The notes beneath the pieces are model-generated. The model had not been told where the DNA came from. It did no database searches and saw nothing but the letters and a program-made list of their open reading frames with translations. A DNA stretch of 64,000 bases from Acinetobacter pecorum. GTDB lineage: Bacteria; Pseudomonadota; Gammaproteobacteria; Pseudomonadales; Moraxellaceae. The DNA lies in assembly GCF_014837015.1 (NCBI RefSeq), contig NZ_JACSPT010000009.1, positions 16,544 to 80,543 of the forward strand, given 5' to 3'. This document shows positions 49,883-58,493 of the stretch, one piece after another. Within the stretch, counting starts at the first letter, position 1, and each line of letters opens with the position of its first letter. The translations under genes and the position numbers were made by a program.

Positions 49883-51685
49883 CTAGCTATGGGTTTCTTC
49901 TTCTGCATCATCTTCAAAAGTCTTGGCTATTTTTTCAATATTCAGACTTTTGGCCATCGCATCAAAAATTTCCTTATACACGCCATCCTGATGATAAAGT
50001 GCATCATGTTCACCGTGTTCGGCAATACAACCTTCTTTCATGACATAGGTATAGTCCGCATCAATAATTTGCGACAGGCTATGCGAAATGATGATTACGG
50101 TACGACCTTGCTTGATCTGGTCCAGACTCTGTTTGATCTGTTCTGTTGCAATCGCATCCAGACTGGCGGTCGGTTCATCCAGAAAAATGATGGGCGGGTT
50201 TTTCAGGAACATCCGCGCAATGGCGATCCGCTGTTGCTGTCCGCCAGAAAGTTGCAGTGCATCGGAATCATAGCCATCCGGCAACTGCAAAATCTGTTCG
50301 TGAATCGAGGCTTTTTTGGCCGCAGCGATGACTTCCTCCCTACTGGCATTGGTTTTTCCATAAAGGATATTGTCAAAAACCGTGCCTTGGAAAATATGGT
50401 TTTTCTGTAGTACCAGCCCGATATGATCACGCAGATATTGGGTGTCATAGTCTTTTAAATCAATGCCATCCAGTTTGATCTGGCCTTGTTGCGGTTCATA
50501 AAATTTATCCAGCAGGCTGATCAAGGTTGATTTTCCGGCACCAGATAAGCCTACCAATGCTGTAATCGTATTGGGCCGGATTTCCATATTGATATCTTTC
50601 AGGGCATGATAGCCATTTGGATAATAAAAATTCACCCCACACAGCTCAAACCGGCCTTTTACGGGTGGTGTTTGCTGGCCACTTGGTTCAATTTCATCAT
50701 CGGCTTCCAGAATCTTGAAAAAGCTCTCTGAATAGATCATGGCATCATTTACTTCATCATAAATCCGGTGCAGAGAGCGAATCGGTGCAGAGACGTTATT
50801 AAAGAGCAGTACATGGTACATAATCATGCCAATACTCATCTGGCCATCCAGTACAAAATAGGAGGTCAAAATAATAATCAGTACAATGCCGATCTGTTCA
50901 ATAAAGGTCTTTAGGCCATCGAACAGAAAGCTGGTTTGACGGGTTTTCATCTGATTGTCGGTCAGTTCGCGCTGCAAGTTGAGCTGCTTTTCCGATTCAA
51001 TCGATTCCCGGTTAAAAGATTTAATGACCGTAATCGAGTTGATGATGCTGAGAATGCCCTGACTCTTTTTTTCCCGGCCATCTCGCAGACTACGACGCCA
51101 GCCCCCCAGTTTCTGCGCCTGTTTGTAGGTCAGCCAGAAATAGATCGGGACAATGGCAGTGGCCACCAGACCCACATAGACATTGGCGTAATACATCAGG
51201 CCCAACGCCACAAGTGCACTGGTAAACAACGGTAAAATATCAATAAAGAAAATCTGTACCAGCCGGGTGAGGGAGCTGATGCCACGGTCAATCCGGGTTT
51301 GTAGTTTTCCGGCCTGATTATTGTCCTGATTAAAAAAAGCCAGCCGGTATTTTAAAAACTTTTCAATGATGCCTTGAGCCAGATCCTGAGACACAAAAAT
51401 CCGCAGTTTCTCTCCATAGAACTTCTGCCCGAACTGAACAAAGGCATTGATAATTTCTTTGCCGAGCAAAATCGCCGAAATCGTGATCAGAATATGCCAG
51501 CCTTGCTCCAGTCCTTGGCCCTTTTCCAGCAGGGCATTGATGCTGTCGACAGCGTATTGCAGGGTCAGCGCATTGACCTGTGCAGTAAAGGAGCCGATCA
51601 GGGTTAAAATCAGGGTGGCAATTACCAGCAGCCGATAAGGACGTACAAAGGGACGAAGTTTTAAAAACAGCTGCCATAAGTTCAT
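49883..51685 (-). CDS. ABC exporter half-transporter (fused permease-ATPase)
   Basis: MsbA/ABCB-type exporter: six membrane helices in residues about 20-310 followed by one nucleotide-binding domain. The NBD has Walker A LVGLSGAGKST (near 380), Q-loop LVLQKNHIFQGTVFDNI, signature LSGGQQQR (near 477), Walker B IIFLDEPTASLD, and the H-loop ISHSL. It should act as a homodimer. No adjacent gene hints at the substrate; the true lipid A flippase msbA is usually elsewhere, next to lpxK, so I do not name this one MsbA. A polar acidic tail (FEDDAEEETHS) ends the protein. 600 residues, monocistronic. Confidence 0.9.
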   Translation of the reverse strand: MNLWQLFLKLRPFVRPYRLLVIATLILTLIGSFTAQVNALTLQYAVDSINALLEKGQGLEQGWHILITISAILLGKEIINAFVQFGQKFYGEKLRIFVSQDLAQGIIEKFLKYRLAFFNQDNNQAGKLQTRIDRGISSLTRLVQIFFIDILPLFTSALVALGLMYYANVYVGLVATAIVPIYFWLTYKQAQKLGGWRRSLRDGREKKSQGILSIINSITVIKSFNRESIESEKQLNLQRELTDNQMKTRQTSFLFDGLKTFIEQIGIVLIIILTSYFVLDGQMSIGMIMYHVLLFNNVSAPIRSLHRIYDEVNDAMIYSESFFKILEADDEIEPSGQQTPPVKGRFELCGVNFYYPNGYHALKDINMEIRPNTITALVGLSGAGKSTLISLLDKFYEPQQGQIKLDGIDLKDYDTQYLRDHIGLVLQKNHIFQGTVFDNILYGKTNASREEVIAAAKKASIHEQILQLPDGYDSDALQLSGGQQQRIAIARMFLKNPPIIFLDEPTASLDAIATEQIKQSLDQIKQGRTVIIISHSLSQIIDADYTYVMKEGCIAEHGEHDALYHQDGVYKEIFDAMAKSLNIEKIAKTFEDDAEEETHS

Positions 51686-51844
51686 AAGTAATTATTTTTA
51701 TTGTCAAAGTTGAACTCAGTCTAGGCAGGAATAAAAATGGCGACAAGAGCAAATGTTGTATTTATTTGTGAAACCGAATTGTAATTTTTCAGCTTAAGTC
51801 CCAAGATTTTTAGCAAATATCGTACTTTTAGGCCATCTGTTAAA

Positions 51845-52465
51845 ATGACTTTGGATCTTTTTGCGCCCGAAGCTCAAGCCAATTTATTACCCTTTGATGG
51901 GGTCGTGGAGGATTATGGCCAGATTTTGGATGAAAAGCAGAGCCAGCAATATTTACAGCATTTTTTGGCTCATCTGGTCTGGCAGCCGGACGAAGTGAAT
52001 TTATTTGGCAAGCATTATATTACGGGACGCAAAGTGGTGTGGTATGGTGATGAACACTATCAGTATCACTACTCTGGAAGTTTTAAGCAGGCTCAGATCT
52101 GGACACCGGGTCTGTTCCGGTTAAAACAGCATATTGAAAAGCTGGTTGGTCATTCGTTTAATTCCTGTCTGGCCAATTTATATGAAGATGGTTCGCAAGG
52201 TCTGGGCTGGCACAGTGATGATGAAGCTGCGTTATATGTGGGAACATCCCGAGAAAATATTATTGCTTCGCTCAGTCTGGGTGCCACCCGCAAGATGAGC
52301 TTTAAACATAAAACCGAGCAGGCAACAGTCGATCTGCTGTTGCAGAGTGGTCAATTGATTGTAATGCGTGGACAGACTCAGCAATACTGGAAGCACTGTA
52401 TCCGTAAAACCACTAAAGTGCTGCAACCTAGAATTAATCTGACTTTTCGTTATTTTTATCCTTAG
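51845..52465 (+). CDS. alkB: AlkB-type Fe(II)/2-oxoglutarate dioxygenase
   Basis: Oxidative demethylase for alkylated DNA or RNA bases (1-meA, 3-meC). The double-stranded beta-helix has the iron triad H-x-D in GWHSDDE and the distal His in YWKHCIRKT, with the 2-oxoglutarate arginines in RINLTFRYF. SLSLGATRKMSFKHK is the typical substrate-side strand. At 206 residues it resembles the ALKBH2-like bacterial group rather than E. coli AlkB. It is not linked to ada. Monocistronic, with its own terminator. Confidence 0.92.
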   Translation: MTLDLFAPEAQANLLPFDGVVEDYGQILDEKQSQQYLQHFLAHLVWQPDEVNLFGKHYITGRKVVWYGDEHYQYHYSGSFKQAQIWTPGLFRLKQHIEKLVGHSFNSCLANLYEDGSQGLGWHSDDEAALYVGTSRENIIASLSLGATRKMSFKHKTEQATVDLLLQSGQLIVMRGQTQQYWKHCIRKTTKVLQPRINLTFRYFYP

Positions 52466-52480
52466 GTGGCATTCAGTCAT

Positions 52481-52508
52481 AAAAAAGTACCCCAAAGGAT
52501 ACTTTTTT
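52481..52508. terminator. Intrinsic terminator between alkB and ruvX
   Basis: AAAAAAGTACCCCAAAGGATACTTTTTT: a stem with one mismatch, flanked by A- and T-runs on both sides, so it can serve both convergent genes. Confidence 0.8.
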
Positions 52509-52525
52509 TAAACTTTCAAAGTAAA

Positions 52526-52969
52526 TTAAGGTGTGATTCCGGCAGGATGTCGATACCAGCTTTCAATCAATAGGGCAGCTGCAATACTGTCCGCAGACAT
52601 TTTTTTGCCACGACCTTGCGCCTGATAATGATCTAGTTCATCGCGTGCTTCACGGGTGGTCAAACGTTCATCCACCATCCAGGTTTCAATATTGGTCTGA
52701 TGACGTAAACGACGGGCAAATTTTCTCGCCCGTGTCGACAGTTCAGATTCACTATCATCCATGTTCAGTGGCAAACCCACCAGAAATAAGCCCGGTTGAT
52801 GGCTTTTTACGATTTTAAGCAGTTCATCCCAGTTGGGGATCCCATCTTTCATGGGAAATAAAGCTAAGGGATTGGTACTTGCAATCAGGGATTGACCGAC
52901 AGCCATTCCCATTTTTTGTGTACCAAAATCAAACGCCATAATCGTTTGTGGCGCGTTTACATCAGGCAT
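52526..52969 (-). CDS. ruvX: Holliday junction resolvase-like RuvX/YqgF
   Basis: RNase-H-fold protein; YqgF is linked to pre-16S rRNA 5'-end maturation and has been proposed as a Holliday-junction nuclease. Motifs: first Asp in [44 protein letters not shown], and the final Asp in [19 protein letters not shown] use the ATG at 52969 (147 residues); a TTG two codons upstream is possible. It overlaps the end of yqgE by 8 bases, the same order as in E. coli. Confidence 0.94.
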   Translation of the reverse strand: MPDVNAPQTIMAFDFGTQKMGMAVGQSLIASTNPLALFPMKDGIPNWDELLKIVKSHQPGLFLVGLPLNMDDSESELSTRARKFARRLRHQTNIETWMVDERLTTREARDELDHYQAQGRGKKMSADSIAAALLIESWYRHPAGITP

Positions 52970-53516
52970 GTCCAATCTCGGAAGATAACCAGTTGCGGTC
53001 TACGCCCATTTTTTTATAGGCAGCATCCCAACGGTCGTTATAAGGTAAGTTAAAAATCAGATCCATATCGGAATCGCATATCAGCCAGTCACCACGGGCA
53101 ATTTCTTCTTCCAGTTGATGCTTGCCCCAGCTGGCATAACCAAGGGCAATCTGATAGCGACCGACCCCTTCGTTATGTGCAATCGCATCCAGAATATCTT
53201 TGGATGTCGTGATGCAGACATTCTCTCCGACTGCAATGGAGGAATGCCAGGTTGGCTGGCCAGTATGCAAGACAAAGCCGGCCTCGGGACGTAAAGGGCC
53301 ACCTTGCAATACTTCATGCGGATTGACGTTGTCTGCCTCAATATCAAGATCATTCAGCAATTCTTTAATTTGAATGCCGGCAGGTCGATTGATAATGATG
53401 CCTTGAGCACCATCTTCATCATGACGCGCGAGATAAATGACCGTCCGGGCAAAAAAATCATTATTCGCATGCGGCGGTGCAATCAGACAACGATGTGTCA
53501 GAAACTGTTTGGTCAC
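52962..53516 (-). CDS. yqgE: YqgE/AlgH family protein
   Basis: Conserved protein of unknown biochemical role; AlgH was named for an effect on alginate in Pseudomonas. The family pattern is plain: [49 protein letters not shown], then [16 protein letters not shown] and [32 protein letters not shown]. The start is the GTG at 53516, with a strong AAGGAG 10 bases upstream, giving 184 residues as in other Acinetobacter. An upstream TTG/ATG extension to 53561 would overrun this ribosome site. Co-translated with ruvX. Confidence 0.93.
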   Translation of the reverse strand: MTKQFLTHRCLIAPPHANNDFFARTVIYLARHDEDGAQGIIINRPAGIQIKELLNDLDIEADNVNPHEVLQGGPLRPEAGFVLHTGQPTWHSSIAVGENVCITTSKDILDAIAHNEGVGRYQIALGYASWGKHQLEEEIARGDWLICDSDMDLIFNLPYNDRWDAAYKKMGVDRNWLSSEIGHA

Positions 53517-53630
53517 CTGAGCAGTTCTCCTTAAAATTAATTTCTTCGCAGAGAAATCCAATGATCCTAATTGCTACGTTACTCGAGCTTTTTGGATTCA
53601 CCAAATTTTATTTGTCCGGATTGTAAAGTT

Positions 53631-55292
53631 TTAAGCCTGCTGAAATTTCAACTGACGTAACTGACGGGCATGCTGTAAAGTCGTTTCACTAATTTCCATA
53701 CCCCCTGTCATTCTTGCAAGTTCCTGAATAATATTATTTTCTTCAAGATTGATAATGGTGCTGCTGGCAGGATCGGTCTGCTGTTTTTTCACCAGCAAAT
53801 GATGATCAGACTGTGCTGCCACCTGTGCCTGATGGGTGATACACAAAATCTGTACATGCTGGCCCAGACCGGCCAGTAAACGTCCGACAATTTCTGCAGT
53901 ACCGCCACTGATCCCGACATCAATTTCGTCAAAGACCAGAACTTCGGCTTCGGTTTTTTCCGCATTCATGACTTGCATCACCAGCGCAATACGCGACAAT
54001 TCACCGCCTGATGCAACGCGAGCCAGCGGCTGAGCCGGAATGCCTTTATTGGCCGTGAAAAGCAGCTGTATAAAGCTCAGACCTTCACTGGACGGATGCT
54101 CCAGAGGCTCAAATTTAAACTCAAAATGCGCTTCAGGCAGAGCCAGCTGTTTAACCTGTTCAGTCAGTTTTTTAGCGAGTGGCTTAGCCGCATCACGACG
54201 GATCTGGTCTAGATGCTGGGCTTTGTGCAGGAACTCCTGATAAGAGACTTCGACCTGCTCAGCCAAGGTTTCCGGATCTTCCAGTTGCTGTAGCTGTTCA
54301 AGTTCAAGCTGCCAGGCCTCATATTCTTCTTTTAGTAATTCCGGCTGGGTGCGATATTTGCGCGCCAAACGATGGAAAATTTCCAGCGTTGAATTCAGTT
54401 CTTCCATACGTTCCGGATCAAAACTCTGCCGATCCATAAACTGGCGTAATGTTGCCGTTGCATCTTCGAGTTCACTCTGGGCATTTAGTAAAGAAGTATG
54501 AATCTGGGAAAGCTGTTCGCTACGACCGGCATGTGATTCCATGCGACGTAGAATGGAAGCCAGTTCTTGGGAAATATTCTGTTCGCCTTCATCCAGACTA
54601 TTCAGGCTATAGACACAGTCCTGCATGATCGCTTCATGATGGGAAAGCCGGTCAAATTCCTGTTCAATCTCCTGATAATCCGTCTGAACAATTTCTTCCA
54701 GTTCTTCTAGCTGCAGTTCCAAGGTTTCCATGCGCTGCTTACGGGTCGCTTGTGCATCTAGCGCTGCCTGATGCTGACGAATATTTTTCTGCCAGGTGCT
54801 ATAAGCGTCCCGCACTTCCTGAGCTGGTGCATAAAAATTGCTATAGCGATCCAGCCAGTGTTTTGGATAAGGTGGTTCCAGAAGTTGCTGCTGGCTATGC
54901 TGGCTATAAAGTTGAACCAGCAGACGCCCAATTTCTTTCAACTCTGACAGGCTGCTCGGACGTCCATTGATCCAGGCCTTGCTGCGGCCGGTAGCAAAAA
55001 TTACCCGACGCAAATGAATTTCACCTGATTCATCATCCAGTTCATGCTCTTTCAACCAGGCTGCTTCAGGACTGTGCTCTTGGTAGCTGAAGCTGGCGGT
55101 GACATCCGCCTTTTCCGTACCATAACGCACATAATTGGTATCGGTTCGCTCACCCAGACAGGCAGACAATGCATCTAGTAACAGGGATTTACCTGCACCG
55201 GTTTCACCGGTTAAAACGTTAAAACCTTTATCAATATCAATAGCAAGATGCTCAGCTAAAGCAAAATTGATCAGAGTTAAATGTGTCAGCAT
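53631..55292 (-). CDS. recN: DNA repair protein RecN
   Basis: SMC-like ATPase that holds broken DNA ends together during recombination repair. N-terminal ATPase half with Walker A GETGAGKS (about residues 30-37), two long coiled-coil arms (about 160-360), and the C-terminal half with signature VASGGELSRIALVMQV, Walker B VLVFDEIDVGISG and CITHQAQVAAQSD. 553 residues, standard. The upstream region shows a minus-strand TATAAT at 55373-55368. I saw no clear LexA-type box, in keeping with the absence of a classical LexA in Acinetobacter. Confidence 0.95.
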   Translation of the reverse strand: MLTHLTLINFALAEHLAIDIDKGFNVLTGETGAGKSLLLDALSACLGERTDTNYVRYGTEKADVTASFSYQEHSPEAAWLKEHELDDESGEIHLRRVIFATGRSKAWINGRPSSLSELKEIGRLLVQLYSQHSQQQLLEPPYPKHWLDRYSNFYAPAQEVRDAYSTWQKNIRQHQAALDAQATRKQRMETLELQLEELEEIVQTDYQEIEQEFDRLSHHEAIMQDCVYSLNSLDEGEQNISQELASILRRMESHAGRSEQLSQIHTSLLNAQSELEDATATLRQFMDRQSFDPERMEELNSTLEIFHRLARKYRTQPELLKEEYEAWQLELEQLQQLEDPETLAEQVEVSYQEFLHKAQHLDQIRRDAAKPLAKKLTEQVKQLALPEAHFEFKFEPLEHPSSEGLSFIQLLFTANKGIPAQPLARVASGGELSRIALVMQVMNAEKTEAEVLVFDEIDVGISGGTAEIVGRLLAGLGQHVQILCITHQAQVAAQSDHHLLVKKQQTDPASSTIINLEENNIIQELARMTGGMEISETTLQHARQLRQLKFQQA

Positions 55293-55523
55293 AAACGCAT
55301 CCGGGCTGCGAAAAGTTTGATTGAAATAGCCTGATGTCGGATTGGGGGTCGCAACATGGCTGGGATTATTATAAATCAGGACGAATCAATTTCATTCTAT
55401 CTTAAATTTTAAAGATTCATATATGCTTATTTCACTGTATTTTCGCAACAAGCTGACTCAGAAGTATGTTAATTCATTGCTGATTTTCATATTTTTGCCA
55501 TCAATGTTCTCTAAGCTAATAGT

Positions 55524-55541
55524 TGAAATAAAATTATTTCA
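55524..55541. repeat. AT-rich 18-bp inverted repeat upstream of ppnP
   Basis: TGAAATAA-AA-TTATTTCA: 8-bp arms, possible operator. Confidence 0.5.
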
Positions 55542-55636
55542 GCAGAAGGTGGTTAAGTCGAAACTGAAGCCGATATGCCAGCAAAATACAGGCCAAAACA
55601 TGCTGCAAATAAAAGGGATTCAGCGATACAGAATAT

Positions 55637-55654
55637 TTTATCGACGTCGATAAA
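55637..55654. promoter_or_regulatory. Perfect 18-bp palindrome TTTATCGACGTCGATAAA
   Basis: Every one of 18 bases is self-complementary. It is 80 bases before ppnP and about 345 bases from recN. This form is typical of a dimeric repressor site; which regulator binds is unknown. Confidence 0.6.
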
Positions 55655-55733
55655 CTTCGATTGATTAGTTGAGGGTGCACATTTAAACTACAGCAATCAA
55701 AATATTACAAAATGCTTTATCTGGAGAAATCGC

Positions 55734-56057
55734 ATGTCAGCTCAGTTTGATCATGTATCGGTACTTAAAAAATCTAATGTATATTTCGGCGGGTTGTGTA
55801 TTAGTCACATTGTACAATTTGAAGACGGGACCAAGAAAACGTTGGGTGTCATTCTGCCATCAGAAAATGCCTTGACCTTTGAAACACATGTTCCTGAGCG
55901 CATGGAAATTGTTTCAGGTGAATGCCGTGTTCAGATTGGCGATAGCGAAGAAAGTGAGCTGTTCCGTGCCGGTCAGTCTTTCTATGTACCGGGCAATAGC
56001 CGTTTTAAAATCGAAACCGATGATGTGCTGGACTATGTCTGCCATTTTGAAGGTTAA
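55734..56057 (+). CDS. ppnP: Pyrimidine/purine nucleoside phosphorylase
   Basis: Small cupin-fold phosphorylase (DUF1255, formerly YaiE) that splits many nucleosides to base and ribose-1-phosphate. Family wording: FDHVSVLKKSNVYFGGLCISHIVQFEDGTKKTLGVILPSENALTFETHVPERMEIVSGECRVQIGDSEESELFRAGQSFYVPGNSRFKIE. 107 residues, slightly longer than the 94 of E. coli. TGGAGA lies 7 bases before the ATG. A single-gene unit, with palindromic sites upstream. Confidence 0.92.
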   Translation: MSAQFDHVSVLKKSNVYFGGLCISHIVQFEDGTKKTLGVILPSENALTFETHVPERMEIVSGECRVQIGDSEESELFRAGQSFYVPGNSRFKIETDDVLDYVCHFEG

Positions 56058-56128
56058 GTCCAGATTCAAGATCAGTGTAAACCGGGCAAGAAATTTCAGT
56101 GCGAATCGGTTAAACTAATCAGCTACAG

Positions 56129-56160
56129 AAATCCTGTGAAGTCAGCTTTACGGGATTTTT
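56129..56160 (+). terminator. Intrinsic terminator of ppnP
   Basis: AAATCCTGTGAAG-TCAG-CTTTACGGGATTT: a long stem with G-T pairs, then further T. It is 30 bases before rlmB. Confidence 0.75.
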
Positions 56161-56191
56161 CTTTTGTATATAACTAATCTAGAGGTCGTTC

Positions 56192-56941
56192 ATGGCAAAA
56201 CCTGAATATTTTTATGGCGTACATTCAGTGGAGTCATTGTTAGAGCTTGAGCCTGAACGTGTCTTGACATTATTCACTCTCAAAGGACGCGATGATCAGC
56301 GTTTAAAGCGTGTACTGGAACTGGCTGAACCGTTTGGAATCAGTGTGCAGCAAGCCAGCCGTGACAAACTGGAAAAATTGGCCGGCCAGCCGTTTCACCA
56401 AGGCGTGGTCGCTGCGGTACGTGCACATCCGACACTGAATGAAAAAGATCTTGAATCACTGTTGAGCGCAAGTCCTCAAGCGTTGTTATTGGCTCTTGAT
56501 CATATTACCGATCCGCATAATCTCGGTGCCTGTATCCGTACGGCCGCTGCAATGGGCGTTGAGGCAGTGATTGCGCCACGTGATCGTTCAGCCACCCTAA
56601 CTCCGACAGCACGTAAAGTGGCTGCAGGTGGTGCGGACAAAGTCAAATTCATTCAGGTGACCAATCTGGCGCGTACTTTGGGTCAAATCAAAGAAGATTT
56701 TAATGTTCGTGTGGTCGGTACCATGCTGGATGAAAAAGCACTACCGATCCAGAATTTTGATTTCACCGGTACCGGCGTCTGTGTGGTGATGGGTGCGGAA
56801 GATACTGGCCTGCGTCCAATCACGCAAAGCCAATGTGATCAGACCGTGTATATTCCGATGGCAGGCAATCTGCAAAGTCTGAATGTCAGTGTGGCTACAG
56901 GTATGGCGCTGTATGAAGCCTGCCGTCAGCGTAACCTTTAA
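56192..56941 (+). CDS. rlmB: 23S rRNA (guanosine-2251-2'-O)-methyltransferase
   Basis: SPOUT-class enzyme that 2'-O-methylates G2251 in the peptidyl-transferase P loop. The N-terminal substrate-binding domain (about 1-75) starts YFYGVHSVESLL. The trefoil-knot domain has DHITDPHNLGACIRTAAAMGVEAVI, VVMGAEDTGLRPI and YIPMAGNLQSLNVSVATGMALYE, the three SpoU motifs. 249 residues. The DMT transporter gene starts within a few bases of its stop. Confidence 0.95.
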   Translation: MAKPEYFYGVHSVESLLELEPERVLTLFTLKGRDDQRLKRVLELAEPFGISVQQASRDKLEKLAGQPFHQGVVAAVRAHPTLNEKDLESLLSASPQALLLALDHITDPHNLGACIRTAAAMGVEAVIAPRDRSATLTPTARKVAAGGADKVKFIQVTNLARTLGQIKEDFNVRVVGTMLDEKALPIQNFDFTGTGVCVVMGAEDTGLRPITQSQCDQTVYIPMAGNLQSLNVSVATGMALYEACRQRNL

Positions 56942-56944
56942 TTG

Positions 56945-57871
56945 ATGATGACATTGTCAGACCGTACGCAAGGCTATGTTTTTTTAGTTGTTACCATGTG
57001 CATCTGGGGCGGTTTTACCTTAACGGCCCGCCTGAATGCGCTTTGGCAGATCAGTGCCTGGGATATCGTGGCCTTGCGTTTTTCTCTGGCATTCCTGATT
57101 CTGATGCCGATCTTGCTTTATCGTAAAGAGGCCGCTTTTTTACTGGAAAAAGAGCCTTTTATTTTAGCGATGATTGGCGGGGTGATTTATTGCCTGTTTG
57201 CCTATAGTGCTTTTCACTACGCACCTACCGCCCATGCTGCAATTTTCTTGAATGGCTGTATTCCGATCTGTACCGCGATCATGGCTTTTTTTCTGATGGG
57301 GCAGGCTTTTGATAAACATACCTGGGCCAGCCTGATCATTATGATCGTAGTACTGTGCCTCATGAGTATGCTGATGTATCGGGAAACTGGTGTGGCCTTT
57401 GGGGCAGGGGACGGGCTGTTTTTTATCAGTGCCATACTTTGGGCGATTTTTACTGTTTTATTGCGTAAATATCAGCTAACTGCATGGCAGGCAATGTGTG
57501 GTGTCGCGATCTGGTCGGCAGTGATATATGTGCCGATTTATCTGCTATTTTTACCGAAAAATTTGAGTGTGCCTGAACCCAAGCATTTACTGTTTCAGAC
57601 CATTTTTCACGGCATATTTGTGGTGATTATTGCCACTTTAAGCTATGTAGAAGCCATTAAGCGTCTTGGTGCATTTAAGGCAGGCAGTATTACCAATCTT
57701 GCACCTTTTATTGCGGCAATTCTGGCTGTACCTTTATTAAATGAAACTTTAAGTCTGGCCATGGTCTGTGGCCTGATGGGTATGGCAGTTGGGGCTTTAC
57801 AGCCGTGGCGCTGGTTACAGCATCAGGACAGTCTAAGCCAAAAATTGGCAGAACAAAAAAAGCAGTCTTAA
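56945..57871 (+). CDS. EamA/DMT-type transporter
   Basis: Ten-helix drug/metabolite transporter built of two EamA repeats (about residues 10-145 and 155-290). The first repeat has CIWGGFTLTARLNALWQISAWDIVALRFSLAFLILMPILL; the second ends in the typical LAPFIAAILAVPLLNETLSLAMVCGLMGMAVG. The substrate is unknown; relatives export amino acids or metabolites. The start is uncertain: TTG, ATG and ATG follow each other at 56942-56950, with no strong ribosome site, suggesting coupling to rlmB. The last four codons and the stop are part of the terminator hairpin. Confidence 0.85.
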   Translation: MMTLSDRTQGYVFLVVTMCIWGGFTLTARLNALWQISAWDIVALRFSLAFLILMPILLYRKEAAFLLEKEPFILAMIGGVIYCLFAYSAFHYAPTAHAAIFLNGCIPICTAIMAFFLMGQAFDKHTWASLIIMIVVLCLMSMLMYRETGVAFGAGDGLFFISAILWAIFTVLLRKYQLTAWQAMCGVAIWSAVIYVPIYLLFLPKNLSVPEPKHLLFQTIFHGIFVVIIATLSYVEAIKRLGAFKAGSITNLAPFIAAILAVPLLNETLSLAMVCGLMGMAVGALQPWRWLQHQDSLSQKLAEQKKQS

Positions 57872-57887
57872 TCAGACTGCTTTTTTT
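57855..57887. terminator. Bidirectional terminator overlapping the end of the DMT gene
   Basis: A-run, GCAGTCT-TAATC-AGACTGC, T-run. The left arm encodes the last residues (KKQS) and the loop holds the TAA stop of the DMT gene. On the other strand it ends pilBCD-coaE. Confidence 0.92.
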
Positions 57888-57892
57888 ATGCT

Positions 57893-58492
57893 TCAGCTGG
57901 CTGCCATGTTTAAATATTTTTGATGTAATGGTCTGAGATGAGCATAGAGATGATCCAGATGACCATCATTTAGGACAATATCATCGGCCATGGTCTGCTT
58001 TTGTTCGCGGGACATTTGTGCGGCAATGATATTGCGAATTTGCTCGATATTCTGGCCATCACGTTGTGAGGCTCGCTCAATTTGCAGTTCGATGGTGGCA
58101 TCAATCAGCAAGGTATGCTGGGTGAGTTCGTGCTGATTGGTCTCAAATAGTAGTGGTGAAACCAGAATGGCATAGGGACTTTGCGCAGCATGTAGTTGCT
58201 GGATAATGGAAGTGCGAATTGCTGGATGGGTAATACTTTCCAGGGTCTTGCGTGCTTCAGGAGACTGGAAGATATATTCACGCAAGGCACGCCGATTCAG
58301 TGAGCCATCGGCAAGCAGTACCCAATCGCCAAAAGCCTGCTGAATCTGGGTAAGTGCAGGCTGCCCAATTTCGACCACTTCACGCGCTACCACATCGGCA
58401 TCGACTACCGTGATCCCTTGTGCTTCAAACCACTGACTGGCAGCAGACTTGCCACTGCCAATCCCACCAGTTAAACCGAGTACAAATTTCAA
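57893..58492 (-). CDS. coaE: Dephospho-CoA kinase
   Basis: Last step of coenzyme A synthesis. P-loop GLTGGIGSGKSAAS at the N-terminus; DADVVAREVVEIGQPAL and HPAIRTSI are the family blocks; LLIDATIELQIERASQRDG is the lid region. 199 residues. It starts with TTG at 58492, one base after the pilD stop, so translation is probably coupled. In Pseudomonas a yacG gene follows coaE; here a terminator follows instead. Confidence 0.95.
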   Translation of the reverse strand: MKFVLGLTGGIGSGKSAASQWFEAQGITVVDADVVAREVVEIGQPALTQIQQAFGDWVLLADGSLNRRALREYIFQSPEARKTLESITHPAIRTSIIQQLHAAQSPYAILVSPLLFETNQHELTQHTLLIDATIELQIERASQRDGQNIEQIRNIIAAQMSREQKQTMADDIVLNDGHLDHLYAHLRPLHQKYLNMAAS

Positions 58493-58493
58493 T

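Larger units (their letters stand above)
55293..55733. other. 441-base intergenic region with two perfect palindromes
   Basis: Between the divergent recN and ppnP genes. I see a minus-strand TATAAT (55368-55373) for recN, an 18-bp palindrome TGAAATAAAATTATTTCA with two central A (55524-55541), an 18-bp perfect palindrome at 55637-55654, and TGGAGA before ppnP. A 76-codon open frame (55423-55653) lacks a ribosome site and credible composition and is not called. Confidence 0.7.

Noticed and set aside
49883..51685. Naming the ABC exporter msbA
   Set aside because: The domain layout fits, but no lpxK neighbour and no lipid-A-specific evidence; many paralogues share this architecture.
55423..55653. 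76-codon open frame in the recN-ppnP gap
   Set aside because: No ribosome site, composition of noncoding AT-rich DNA, and it ends inside the 18-bp palindrome.
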